This document shows positions 40,589 to 49,103 of a DNA stretch of 64,000 nucleotides, in pieces. The notes below the pieces were generated by a model, which made no database searches, had not been told where the DNA came from, and was given only the letters and a program-made list of their open reading frames with translations. The stretch lies in contig CAVQSI010000020.1 of the NCBI GenBank assembly GCA_963715825.1, forward strand, positions 186,001-250,000. The letters run 5' to 3'. The DNA comes from Sva-07 sp963715825 (lineage in GTDB: Bacteria; Actinomycetota; Acidimicrobiia; Acidimicrobiales; Ilumatobacteraceae). Numbering within the stretch: the first letter of the stretch is position 1; every line of letters starts with the position of its first letter. The translations under genes were made by a program, and so were the position numbers.

Positions 40589-42740
40589 TCAGCTCTTGGC
40601 GAGGAACGCTTCGTCGGACTCGCTGAACACCAACGCGAGTTCGTCGGCCAGCTCGGGGTGACCGGCCAGTTCGGGGTCGGCGTCGACGATCTCGAACGCC
40701 GCCTCACGGGCGAGTTCCACCAGGTTGCGGTCGCGGCGCAGCGACGCGAGCTTGAGGTCGCTGCGACCCTTCTGTGACGTGGACATCAGGGTGCCCTCGC
40801 CGCGCAGGTCGAGGTCGATTTCGGCCAATTCGAAACCGTCGGTTGTCGCCACCAGCGCCTCGACCCGAGGATTGCCCACCGGGTCGCCGGGCTCGTTGCG
40901 CTGCTGGGTGACGAGCCAGCACGTCGATGCGTGCTCGCCGCGACCCGACACGCCCGCGGAGCTGGTGCAGCTGGGCGATGCCGAACCGGTCGGCGTCGAG
41001 GATCGTCATCACCGTGGCGTTGGGGACGTCGACGCCGACCTCGATCACCGTGGTGGCCACCAGCACGTCGAGGTCGCCGGCTCGGAACGAGTCCATCGTC
41101 GCCTCCTTCTCCGCCGAGGTGAGCCGGCCGTGCAGGAGCCCGAGGCGCAGACCCGACAGTTCGTCGTGGGCCAACCGCTCGAAGGTCTCCTCCGCCGATG
41201 CGACCTCGAGCTTCTCGCTCTCGCCGATCAGCGGACACACGACGTAGGCCTGGCGGCCCTCGGCGACCTGGTCGCGGATGTCGGCCCACACCTCGGCCTC
41301 GAGCAGCGGGCCGTCGGCCCACTTCGTGACGATCGGCGTCCGACCCGGAGGCAGTTCGTCGAGCACGCTGACGTCGAGGTCGCCGTACACGGTCATGGCG
41401 GCGGTGCGCGGAATCGGTGTCGCGGTCATCACGAGCATGTCGGGCACGGCGCCGCCGACCGTCTTCGCCCGCAGCGCAGCGCGCTGCTCGACGCCGAAGC
41501 GGTGCTGCTCGTCGACGACGACGGCGCCCAGGCTGGCGAAGTCGACGGCGTCCTGGATCAGCGCATGGGTGCCGATCACGATGTCGACGGTGCCGTCGGC
41601 GAGCCCGCTCAGGACATCCTTGCGGTCCGATCCGGTGACCCGGTTGGTGAGCAGCTCGACTCGCAGCGGTCGGTCGCCGAACAGGTTGCCGGGATCGGGA
41701 ACGCTCACACCGTCGAGGAGCGCTCGCACGCCCGTGGCGTGCTGCTCGGCGAGCACCTCGGTCGGCGCCATCAAGGCGGCCTGGTGGCCACCCTGCACGG
41801 CCACCATCATCGTGTCGACGGCCACGACGGTCTTGCCCGACCCGACGTCGCCCTGCAGCAGGCGGTGCATCGGATGCGGCGCCGCCAGGTCGTGCTCGAT
41901 CTCGGCGATGGCACGCCGCTGGGCGCCGGTGAGCGGGTACGGCAACGCGTCGTGGAACCGCTGCACGAGGTCGCCGGACAGGTCGTGGGCGATGCCGCGT
42001 TGGTCGCGTTCCATCGCCCGCTTGCGCAGCACCAGCACCAGCTGCACCCGGAGGAGTTCGTCGAAGGCGAGCCGACGCCGGGCCTGCTCCTTGTCGCGGA
42101 TCGACTCCGGCAGGTGGATGTTCGACAGGGCGTCGAACCGGCCGAGCATGCCGTGCCGGCCCAGGATCGCCGCCGGTACCGGGTCGGCGATCCCTCGGTC
42201 GCGGCAGCGCCGCAGCGCCTCTTCGACCCACCCGGCGATCTCCCAGGTGTTGATCTGCACCTTCTCGCTCTGCGGATAGATCGGCACGATCCGACCGGTG
42301 CGGTCACCGATCAGGTCGACGACCGGGTTGGCCATCTGCAGACCACCACGGTAGACGTCGGCCTTGCCGAACAGGGCGATCTGCAGGCCCTCGCGCAGTT
42401 GGCGCTCGCGCCACGGCTGGTTGAAGAACACCACCTCCATGCGCCCGGATCCGTCGCCGACGTTGACGTTGACCATCGTGCGACGGTTGCGGGTGACACG
42501 CTTGGTCACCGATCGGACGGTGGCCAGCACCAACGCTTCCTCGCCCGGTGCCAGGTCCGCGATGCGAGCCTCGTTCGAGCGGTCGACCCATCGCCGCGGG
42601 TAGAAGGTGACCAGGTCGAGCAGATTGTCGACGGCGATGGAGGCGAGCGCCGACCGCTTCTTGTCGCCGACGCCCTTGAGCCGCCCGACGTCGATCTCGG
42701 CGAGGTCTCGGAACGACAGCGCGTTCACTCGACTCTGCAC
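40589..42740 (-). CDS. recG: ATP-dependent DNA helicase RecG, broken by a one-base frameshift
   Basis: Branch-migrating helicase acting on stalled forks and recombination intermediates. The N-terminal wedge is present (SFRDLAEIDVGRLKGVGDKKRSAL), then an OB fold (NVGDGSGRMEVVFFNQPW), P-loop RLLQGDVGSGKTVVAVDTMM, DEQHRFGV box, TATPIPRTAAM, and motif VI LRGRVG. After that the frame shifts: the natural tail RGEHASTCWLVTQQ...DLRGEGTLMSTSQKGRSDLKLASL lies one base over and ends at 40589. An extra G in the GGG run at 40944-40946 explains it. Composite length 2152 is one more than a multiple of three; without the extra base the protein is 716 residues. Confidence 0.92.
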
Positions 42741-42774
42741 CTCATTCGAACCCGGACCTCACTCGACCCCGAAC

Positions 42775-44466
42775 TCACTCGACCCCGAAGAGGTACGGGT
42801 AGAGCGGTTGGCCGCCGTGGTGGACGTCGACGTGGATGTCGCCGCGGTGATCGCTCAGCCAGCCGACGATCTGCTCGGTCACGCCGACGTCGGCGTCGGC
42901 GCCGGTCACCATGGTGACCAGCTCGGCCGAATCGCCGACGATCACATCGAGCAGCGCCATCGCTGCGCCCTCGACCGACGGTGCCACGGCCACGATGCCG
43001 TCGCCGCGTACGAGCCCGATCCAGTCGCCCTCGACGATCGCGCCGACACTGCTCGAACTGTCGCGGACGGCTCGGGTGACCTCGCCGGCGGTCACCGAGT
43101 CGGCAGCGGCCGACATCTCCGCAGCGTTGTCGGTCGCCGGTGCGTCGGGGTCGTAGGCGACGAGGGCGGCCAGCGCCTCGGGCATCGATCGGGTGGGGAC
43201 CACCAACACCGTCTTGTGTGTCAACGCGCCGACCTGCTCGGCGACCGGGATGATGTTCTTGTTGTTCGGCAGGATCACGACCTGGTCGGCGTTGACGCGC
43301 TGCACGGTTTCGAGCAACTCGGCGGTGGACGGGTTGAGCGTCTGGCCGCCGGTGACGACGCCCTGCACGCCGAGCTGGGCGAACAACTCGACGAGGCCAC
43401 TCCCCGAACACACCGCGACGACGGCAGTGGTGACGGTGGGCAGTTCCTCGGCCACCGGCGCGTCATGCGCCGTCGAGGCGAGTTCGGCCTCGCGACGTTC
43501 GTGCTCCTCGTCGACCTCTTCGAACAGGTCGGAGACCCGGATCGACTTGGGCCGGCCGCCGAGGTCGAGCGCCACCTCGATCGCCGCGCCGATCTCGTTG
43601 GTGTGGACGTGACAGTTCCACAGACCATCACCGCCGACGACCACGATCGAGTCGCCGATCGCACCCCAGTGCTCCTTGAACTCGCGGATCCGGTCGTCGG
43701 GCAGGTCGAGGAAGTACATCACTTCGTAGCGCTGCTCGCTGACGTCGAGTTCACCGGGGGCATCTGCATGGCGGTGCGCCACCACGTCGAACGCTGCCCC
43801 GACGGCACCGGCGGTGCCGTCGTCGGGCTCGGCGACCGGGAGGGGTTCACCGTCGACGACATACAGCACCGAGTCGAGCAACAGCAGGAACCCCGCGCCG
43901 CCGGCGTCGACGACACCGGCGTCCTTCAGGACCTGGAGTTGTTCGGGCGTGTTGTCGAGCGCCTTCTTGCCCGCAGCTCGCGCGGCCCTGGCGACCTCGA
44001 CCAGTGACCCACCGGCGTCAGCAGCGACCTTGGCGCCGTCGGCGCTCTCGCGGGCGACGGTGAGAATCGTGCCCTCGATCGGCTTGAGCACAGCGTCGTA
44101 GGCGCCGGTGGCGGCGGCCTGCAGTGCCTCGGCGAACTTCGCGCCCTGGACGTCGGCGTGTTCCTTCACGATGCCGGCGAAGCCGCGCATGATCTGGCTC
44201 AGGATCACACCGCTGTTGCCGCGGGCTCCCATCAACGAACCGTGGCTGATCGCGTCGCACGTGGCGTCGTGGTCGTCGTCGGCGGCAGCGTCCATCTCCG
44301 CCACGACGGCATCGAGCGTCCGCGCCATGTTGGTACCGGTGTCGCCGTCGGGCACCGGATAGACGTTCAGCCGGTTCAATCCGGGGGCGTGCTCACGCAC
44401 AGCATCTCGAAAGGTGCGGACCGTCTCGCGCAGCGCAGCGGTGTTCAACCGTTCCAGAGTGGGCAC
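42775..44466 (-). CDS. FakA-like fatty-acid kinase / DAK2-DegV fusion
   Basis: Protein of 563 residues related to fatty acid kinase A. The N-terminal DhaL/DAK2 domain shows NRLNVYPVPDGDTGTNMARTLDAVV, which supplies the Asp ligands for Mg-ATP, and SHGSLMGARGNSGVILSQIMRGFA; the middle has YEVMYFLDLPDDRIREFKEHWGAIGDSIVVVGGDGLWNCHVHTNEIG, and the C-terminal DegV-related part VNADQVVILPNNKNIIPVAEQVG. FakA phosphorylates fatty acids held by FakB partners; no FakB is adjacent. I prefer the GTG at 44466 (MPTLERLNTAALRETV) over upstream ATGs that fall in the rpmB promoter region. The recG gene follows 34 bp later on the same strand. Confidence 0.88.
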   Translation of the reverse strand: MPTLERLNTAALRETVRTFRDAVREHAPGLNRLNVYPVPDGDTGTNMARTLDAVVAEMDAAADDDHDATCDAISHGSLMGARGNSGVILSQIMRGFAGIVKEHADVQGAKFAEALQAAATGAYDAVLKPIEGTILTVARESADGAKVAADAGGSLVEVARAARAAGKKALDNTPEQLQVLKDAGVVDAGGAGFLLLLDSVLYVVDGEPLPVAEPDDGTAGAVGAAFDVVAHRHADAPGELDVSEQRYEVMYFLDLPDDRIREFKEHWGAIGDSIVVVGGDGLWNCHVHTNEIGAAIEVALDLGGRPKSIRVSDLFEEVDEEHERREAELASTAHDAPVAEELPTVTTAVVAVCSGSGLVELFAQLGVQGVVTGGQTLNPSTAELLETVQRVNADQVVILPNNKNIIPVAEQVGALTHKTVLVVPTRSMPEALAALVAYDPDAPATDNAAEMSAAADSVTAGEVTRAVRDSSSSVGAIVEGDWIGLVRGDGIVAVAPSVEGAAMALLDVIVGDSAELVTMVTGADADVGVTEQIVGWLSDHRGDIHVDVHHGGQPLYPYLFGVE

Positions 44467-44621
44467 GGCCAGCGAGCTTACGGCGATCCGGTTCGAGCCG
44501 CGGCGTGGGGCCGACCGATCCGCTTGGTAGCATTTCATGGCTGTCCCGTCAGGCCGTCCGGCCGGTCGGGCACCACCAACGTGATCGAGCCGGGAATCCG
44601 GCAGCTCTGCAGGAGAATCCA

Positions 44622-44813
44622 ATGGCATCGAAATGTGAAGTGTGTGGCAAGGGCCCGTCGTGGGGCATGTCGGTGTCGCACTCGCATCGTCGTACGAAGC
44701 GGCGCTGGAACCCGAACATCCAGCGCGTCCGCGCCAGCGTCAACGGCTCGGCCAAGCGCGTCAACGTCTGCACGGGCTGCATCAAGTCCGGCAAGATCGT
44801 CAAGGCGGGCTGA
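44622..44813 (+). CDS. rpmB: Large ribosomal subunit protein bL28
   Basis: Ribosomal protein bL28, 63 residues, with the zinc-binding form of the family: MASKCEVCGKGPSWGMSVSHSHRRTKRRWNPNIQRV at the start and VCTGCIKSGKIVKAG at the end (C-x2-C twice). A strong AGGAGAA ribosome binding site lies 5 bases upstream of the ATG at 44622. It is divergent from the FakA-like gene, and precedes a cold-shock-like gene by 9 bp. Confidence 0.97.
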   Translation: MASKCEVCGKGPSWGMSVSHSHRRTKRRWNPNIQRVRASVNGSAKRVNVCTGCIKSGKIVKAG

Positions 44814-44822
44814 GCTCTCGTC

Positions 44823-45044
44823 ATGCAGGGCGTCATCAAGGCCTATGACCCCGCAACCGGTGACGGACTCGTGATGTCCGACACCGATCTGAACGACTAC
44901 GAACTGGCCGCCGATGCGTTGGCCGGTTCGATCTTCCGCATGCTGCGCCAAGGCCAGCGCGTGGTGTTCGAACTCGACGATGCCGGCTTCGCAACCCGCT
45001 TGCGGCTCGGCTCCGAGGTCGACATGGCCACCCCCGGCGCCTGA
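44823..45044 (+). CDS. Cold-shock-domain-like small protein
   Basis: 73-residue protein with a weak OB-fold pattern: MQGVIKAYDPATGDGLVMSDTDLNDYELAADALAGSIFRMLRQGQRVVFELDD. The opening GVIKAYDPATGDGLV resembles the GTVKWFNAEKGFGFI strand of CspA proteins, and QGQRVVFELDD matches their GQ.V.F strand, but the aromatic RNP residues are missing. It may bind nucleic acid weakly or act in another way. It starts 9 bp after rpmB and is probably cotranscribed. Confidence 0.7.
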   Translation: MQGVIKAYDPATGDGLVMSDTDLNDYELAADALAGSIFRMLRQGQRVVFELDDAGFATRLRLGSEVDMATPGA

Positions 45045-45209
45045 GCCGGCCCACACCTTCGACGCTCGGCACGGCGCAAGATCGTGACCTTGTGCCCTCC
45101 GTTCTGTTTCGTCGTTCGTCGCCGCGCGCCCTACGCTTGAGACCGAGATCGATGCCGCCCATCCCCTGATGCGCGGTCACACCCCCGGAACTCGACGAGG
45201 AGTCACCAG

Positions 45210-47006
45210 ATGAGTGGAACGACCAGCAACCAGCGCCTGAAGGACTGGGTCTCGGAGTGGGCAGCAGTGATGCAGCCCGCCGACATCTACTGGTGCGACG
45301 GCTCCGCCGACGAGTACGAGCGTCTGTGCCAGGAACTCGTCGACTCGGGCACGTTCACCAAACTCGACGAGGCCAAGCGCCCGAACAGCTACTGGGCCCA
45401 CTCCGATCCCGGCGACGTCGCCCGCGTCGAGGACCGCACCTACATCTGCTCGGCCACCGAGGAAGAAGCCGGCCCGAACAACAACTGGCGTGACCCCGCC
45501 GAGATGCGTGCCGAGATGAAGCGCCTCTACACCGGCTCGATGAAGGGCCGCACGATGTACGTCGTGCCGTTCTCGATGGGTCCGCTCGGCTCGCCGATCG
45601 CCCACATCGGCGTGCAGCTCACCGACTCCGCCTACGTGGCGGTCAACATGCGCATCATGACCCGCATGGGCCAGGGCGCACTCGACGTGCTCGGCGACAA
45701 CCAGTGGGTGCCGTGTCTGCATTCGGTCGGTGCCCCGCTCGAGAACGGTGCGGCGGACGTGCCGTGGCCGTGCGACGCCGAGAACAAGTACATCGTGCAC
45801 TTCCCCGAGACCCGCGAGATCTGGTCGTACGGCTCCGGCTACGGCGGCAACGCCCTGCTCGGCAAGAAGTGCTTCGCGTTGCGCATCGCCTCGGTGATGG
45901 CACGCGACGACGGCTGGCTCGCCGAGCACATGCTGATCCTCAAGCTCACCAACCCGGAGGGCGAGGCCAAGTACATCGCCGGCGCCTTCCCGTCGGCGTG
46001 CGGCAAGACCAACCTCGCCATGCTCGTGCCGACGATTCCGGGCTGGAAGGCCGAGACGGTCGGCGACGACATCTGCTGGATGAAGTTCGGCGACGACGGT
46101 CGGCTGTGGGCGATCAACCCCGAGGCCGGGTTCTTCGGCGTGGCGCCGGGCACCAGCTACCAGACCAACGCCAACGCGATGGACACGCTGTGGGGCAACT
46201 GCGTCTACACGAACACGGCGCTCACCGACGACGGCGACATCTGGTGGGAGGAGATGACCGACACTCCCCCGGCGCGTGCCACCGACTGGAAGGGCAACGC
46301 CTGGAACCCCGAGGTGGAGACGCCTGCGGCGCATCCCAACGCCCGGTTCACCGCTCCGGCGTCGCAGTGCCCGTCGATCGCATCCGAGTGGGAAGACCCC
46401 GCCGGCGTGCCGATCTCGGCGATCCTGTTCGGTGGCCGTCGGCGTACGACGGTGCCGCTGGTGACCGAAGCGAACGACTGGGAGCACGGCGTGTTCCTCG
46501 GCTCGATCATGGCCTCGGAGAAGACCGCGGCGGCCGAGGGCGTCCAGGGCGAGCTGCGCTTCGATCCGATGGCGATGCTGCCGTTCTGCGGCTACAACTA
46601 CGCCGACTACTTCGCCCACTGGTTGGGCATGGAGAAGGCGACCGACCCGGACAAGCTGCCCAAGATCTTCTTCGTCAACTGGTTCCGCCGCGACGACGAC
46701 GGCCGCTTCCTGTGGCCGGGCTTCGGCGAGAACAGCCGAGTGCTCAAGTGGGTGTTCGAGCGGGTGAACGGCACCGCCGACGCGATCGACACGCCGATCG
46801 GCAAGCTGCCGACCAAGGAGGCACTCGACCTCGACGGCCTCGAGATCGACGACGCCGACCTCGAAGCGATCCTTGCGGTCGACATCGATGGCTGGAAGTC
46901 GGCGATTCCGCAGATCCGCGAGCACTACGCCCGCTTCGGCGACAAGCTCCCGGCTGCACTCAACGTCGAAGTCGACAGCCTCGAAGCCAAGCTCGCCGAC
47001 GCCTGA
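45210..47006 (+). CDS. pckG: Phosphoenolpyruvate carboxykinase (GTP)
   Basis: GTP-dependent PEP carboxykinase, converting oxaloacetate and GTP to phosphoenolpyruvate in gluconeogenesis or anaplerosis. The 598 residues match the GTP family. Motifs: the P-loop FPSACGKTNLAMLVP, with the active-site cysteine in SACGKT, WKAETVGDDICWMKFGDDGRLWAINPEAGFFGVAPGTS for metal and nucleotide binding, and NWFRRDDDGRFLWPGFGENSRVLKWV near the C-terminus. The ATG at 45210 is preceded by GAGGAG. Two strong hairpins follow the stop. Confidence 0.98.
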   Translation: MSGTTSNQRLKDWVSEWAAVMQPADIYWCDGSADEYERLCQELVDSGTFTKLDEAKRPNSYWAHSDPGDVARVEDRTYICSATEEEAGPNNNWRDPAEMRAEMKRLYTGSMKGRTMYVVPFSMGPLGSPIAHIGVQLTDSAYVAVNMRIMTRMGQGALDVLGDNQWVPCLHSVGAPLENGAADVPWPCDAENKYIVHFPETREIWSYGSGYGGNALLGKKCFALRIASVMARDDGWLAEHMLILKLTNPEGEAKYIAGAFPSACGKTNLAMLVPTIPGWKAETVGDDICWMKFGDDGRLWAINPEAGFFGVAPGTSYQTNANAMDTLWGNCVYTNTALTDDGDIWWEEMTDTPPARATDWKGNAWNPEVETPAAHPNARFTAPASQCPSIASEWEDPAGVPISAILFGGRRRTTVPLVTEANDWEHGVFLGSIMASEKTAAAEGVQGELRFDPMAMLPFCGYNYADYFAHWLGMEKATDPDKLPKIFFVNWFRRDDDGRFLWPGFGENSRVLKWVFERVNGTADAIDTPIGKLPTKEALDLDGLEIDDADLEAILAVDIDGWKSAIPQIREHYARFGDKLPAALNVEVDSLEAKLADA

Positions 47007-47010
47007 ACCG

Positions 47011-47057
47011 TTCTCGTGAACAACTGTGCGCATGGAGCGCACAGTTGTTCACGAGAA
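47011..47057. terminator. Perfect 21-bp inverted repeat after pckG
   Basis: Arms 47011-47031 and 47037-47057 are exact reverse complements around a 5-nt loop, starting 4 bp after the pckG stop. It has no T run but is among the strongest hairpins in the window. It lies between convergent pckG and rpmA, followed by a second hairpin. Confidence 0.8.
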
Positions 47058-47074
47058 GCCGACTGAGGACGCGA

Positions 47075-47108
47075 AACGGCCCGGTCTCCTTGCGGAGGCC
47101 GGGCCGTT
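47075..47108. terminator. Second hairpin between pckG and rpmA
   Basis: 15-bp stem with one G-T wobble: arms 47075-47089 and 47094-47108, loop TTGC. The G/C-rich stem ends in AACGG...CCGTT and is 23 bp before the rpmA stop, suited to terminating rpmA on the minus strand while the first hairpin serves pckG. Confidence 0.75.
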
Positions 47109-47131
47109 CGTCGTTGAGTGCGTGTTGGTGA

Positions 47132-47389
47132 TCAGGCGTCGACGGGGAGCACGCTGACCGTCTTGCGGCCCTTCGTGTTCCCGAATTCGACCGTGCCGTC
47201 GACGAGGCTGAACAACGTGTCGTCCTTGCCCTTGCCGACGTTCTTGCCAGGATGGAACTTGGTGCCGCGCTGACGCACGAGGATGGTGCCGGCGGTGATC
47301 TCGCTGCCGCCGAAGGCCTTCACGCCGAGGCGCTGTGCGTTGGAATCGCGACCGTTGCGGGTCGAGCCGCCACCTTTGGTCTTGGACAT
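47132..47389 (-). CDS. rpmA: Large ribosomal subunit protein bL27
   Basis: Ribosomal protein bL27, 85 residues, whose N-terminus reaches the peptidyl-transferase centre. Sequence shows TKGGGSTRNGRDSNAQRLGVKAFGGSEITAGTILVRQRGTKFHPGKNVGKGKDDTLFSLVDG, the complete family pattern. It follows rplU by 33 bp, the universal rplU-rpmA order. No cleavable N-terminal extension is present. Confidence 0.98.
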   Translation of the reverse strand: MSKTKGGGSTRNGRDSNAQRLGVKAFGGSEITAGTILVRQRGTKFHPGKNVGKGKDDTLFSLVDGTVEFGNTKGRKTVSVLPVDA

Positions 47390-47422
47390 GAGTGTTCTCC
47401 GTTCGGATCGGGCCGGTGCCGG

Positions 47423-47731
47423 TCAGACCGTGATCGAGGTGATCTCGACCAGGTGGTACTTCTGGCGATGGCCGTAGCGACGATGGTTGTTGGTGCGGCG
47501 TTTGAAGGTGTAGCCGTTGATCTTCGGACCCTTGACCTGGCCGACGATCTTGCCGGTGACCGACGCGCTCTTCAGCTCGTCCGGGGTGGCGAGCACGGTG
47601 CTGCCATCGACCACCATGACGGGGGTCAGCGACACGTCGCTGCCCTCATCGGCGTCGAGCAGTTCAACTCGTACCTGCTGGCCCGTGGCCACCTTTTCCT
47701 GCTTGCCGCCTGAGGCGATGACTGCGTACAT
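47423..47731 (-). CDS. rplU: Large ribosomal subunit protein bL21
   Basis: Ribosomal protein bL21, 102 residues. It starts MYAVIASGGKQEKVATGQQVRVELL and ends GYTFKRRTNNHRRYGHRQKYHLVEITSITV, which is diagnostic. I chose the ATG at 47731; the frame continues upstream to 47824, but that part lies inside the metallo-hydrolase gene. The 52-bp gap after that gene is likely to hold the rplU promoter or leader. Confidence 0.97.
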   Translation of the reverse strand: MYAVIASGGKQEKVATGQQVRVELLDADEGSDVSLTPVMVVDGSTVLATPDELKSASVTGKIVGQVKGPKINGYTFKRRTNNHRRYGHRQKYHLVEITSITV

Positions 47732-47783
47732 AGCGTTGTCCGATGCTAGCGGCGGATCTGGGCGCCTCAACCCGAACGGCCGG

Positions 47784-49052
47784 TCAATCGCGATCGGCGA
47801 CCGCTTGGGACTCTCGGGCGGCACCAGCGAAGATGCCTTTGGCCATCAGTGACGTCTCAGCGGCCCGTCGAGCCATGTACACGGCGGCGCGACCGGTATG
47901 GACGCCGGCGTCGTCGGGAGCCGCCCACGCCGCCAGATCGGCGAGATGGCACGCCAGCCGGTGATCACCGGCTTCCGACACCGCCGTCGCTCGGTCGATC
48001 AGCACCGACGCTCCCCCAGCAAGATCTGCCAGCTCGGCAGCGAGCACGGCGTCAGGCGCCGGCTTCAGGCGGCTTGGAGCACCGTCCCACCAGCCACCGA
48101 ACTGGCGCCAGATGTTGCGCACGACGAACTCGGGCTCGTCGTACAGCGGCCGCAGGTAGGGCTTGGCGAGCACGTCGTCGGGAACGTGCACGCTGTGGAC
48201 GATCGTGTCGAGGACCTCGCCCGCGTTCATCATGTCGACCACCTCGACCACGAGGCGCTCGAGCGCCCCTGCGATGTCGCCGAGGACCATGGCGATGCGG
48301 TCCCGGCCCTCGATCGGCAGGCCGTGCGCAGGGAGCAGCAATTCGGGGCCGTGCGCGATCATGTCGCGCAGGGCGGCGGCCCACTCGATCGGGAATCGCT
48401 GGACCTTCTGGGGGTTTCCGGCGTTCGGGAAGTTCCAGATCACGAAGTCGCCGACGAACGCCCACTTGCGATCCGGGTCCCAGCCCCACAGGTGGTCGTC
48501 GGTCTCGCCCCGGGCGTGGCGGAGTTCGATGGTGCGATCGCCGACGGTGATCGACCCGTGATCGTCGACGACATGGGTCGGCCACAGCGTGGTGGTCGGG
48601 ATGAAGTCGGGGGTCTCACCCATCCCGAAGTCGCCACGGACGCCGCCGAACTGACGGGCGTTGATGCGCACGTTCCAGTCGTTGGTGTACCGGTATCGAT
48701 CGAAACGCGGGCCGACGTTGGCATGGCCGACGACGGCCATCTCGCCGAACTGCTCGGCGAACGCCGGGCTTCCGCCGACGTGGTCGGTGTGACCGTGGGT
48801 GTACACGAGGTGCGTGACCGGCGTCGAGGTCCACCCAGCGATCGCTGCCGCCACCGCGGCGCCGGTTCGTTCGTGTGACGCATCGAACGCCACGAGCCCC
48901 TCGCCGGCATCGAGCACCACCGAGTGCGAGAAACTCTCGACGACGGCGAGGCCATCGGCGATCTCCGACAGTTCGTTCGTGATGCGATTGATCGGTTCGT
49001 CGGCCACACCCGAATCGATCACCCGAGACGACAACGCGAGCAGATCAGCCAT
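47784..49052 (-). CDS. MBL-fold metallo-hydrolase, alkyl-sulfatase-like
   Basis: Metallo-beta-lactamase-fold enzyme, 422 residues. The zinc-binding motif is VTHLVYTHGHTDHVGGSPAF near residue 83, with further ligands in ELRHARGETDDHLWGWDPDRKWAFVGDFV and LLLPAHGLPIEGRDRIA. The C-terminal third has WRQFGGWWDGAPSRLKPAPDAVLAAELADLAGG, the dimerisation domain pattern of SdsA-type alkyl sulfatases. It may hydrolyse an alkyl or aryl sulfate ester, yet several MBL families share these features. It sits between the selenoprotein gene and rplU on the same strand and interrupts the usual rng-rplU adjacency. Confidence 0.88.
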   Translation of the reverse strand: MADLLALSSRVIDSGVADEPINRITNELSEIADGLAVVESFSHSVVLDAGEGLVAFDASHERTGAAVAAAIAGWTSTPVTHLVYTHGHTDHVGGSPAFAEQFGEMAVVGHANVGPRFDRYRYTNDWNVRINARQFGGVRGDFGMGETPDFIPTTTLWPTHVVDDHGSITVGDRTIELRHARGETDDHLWGWDPDRKWAFVGDFVIWNFPNAGNPQKVQRFPIEWAAALRDMIAHGPELLLPAHGLPIEGRDRIAMVLGDIAGALERLVVEVVDMMNAGEVLDTIVHSVHVPDDVLAKPYLRPLYDEPEFVVRNIWRQFGGWWDGAPSRLKPAPDAVLAAELADLAGGASVLIDRATAVSEAGDHRLACHLADLAAWAAPDDAGVHTGRAAVYMARRAAETSLMAKGIFAGAARESQAVADRD

Positions 49053-49103
49053 GGACCGAAACCATACGTTCCGGTGACGCGGTGCCAGGCACCGGCGTCA
49101 CCG

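Noticed and set aside
44501..44621. Promoter for rpmB with a TAGCAT -10 at 44528
   Set aside because: No acceptable -35 at 16-18 bp and a long leader; not supportable beyond a guess.
45177..47042. Minus-strand frame of 621 codons opposite pckG
   Set aside because: Shadow of the PEP carboxykinase gene; no motifs of its own.
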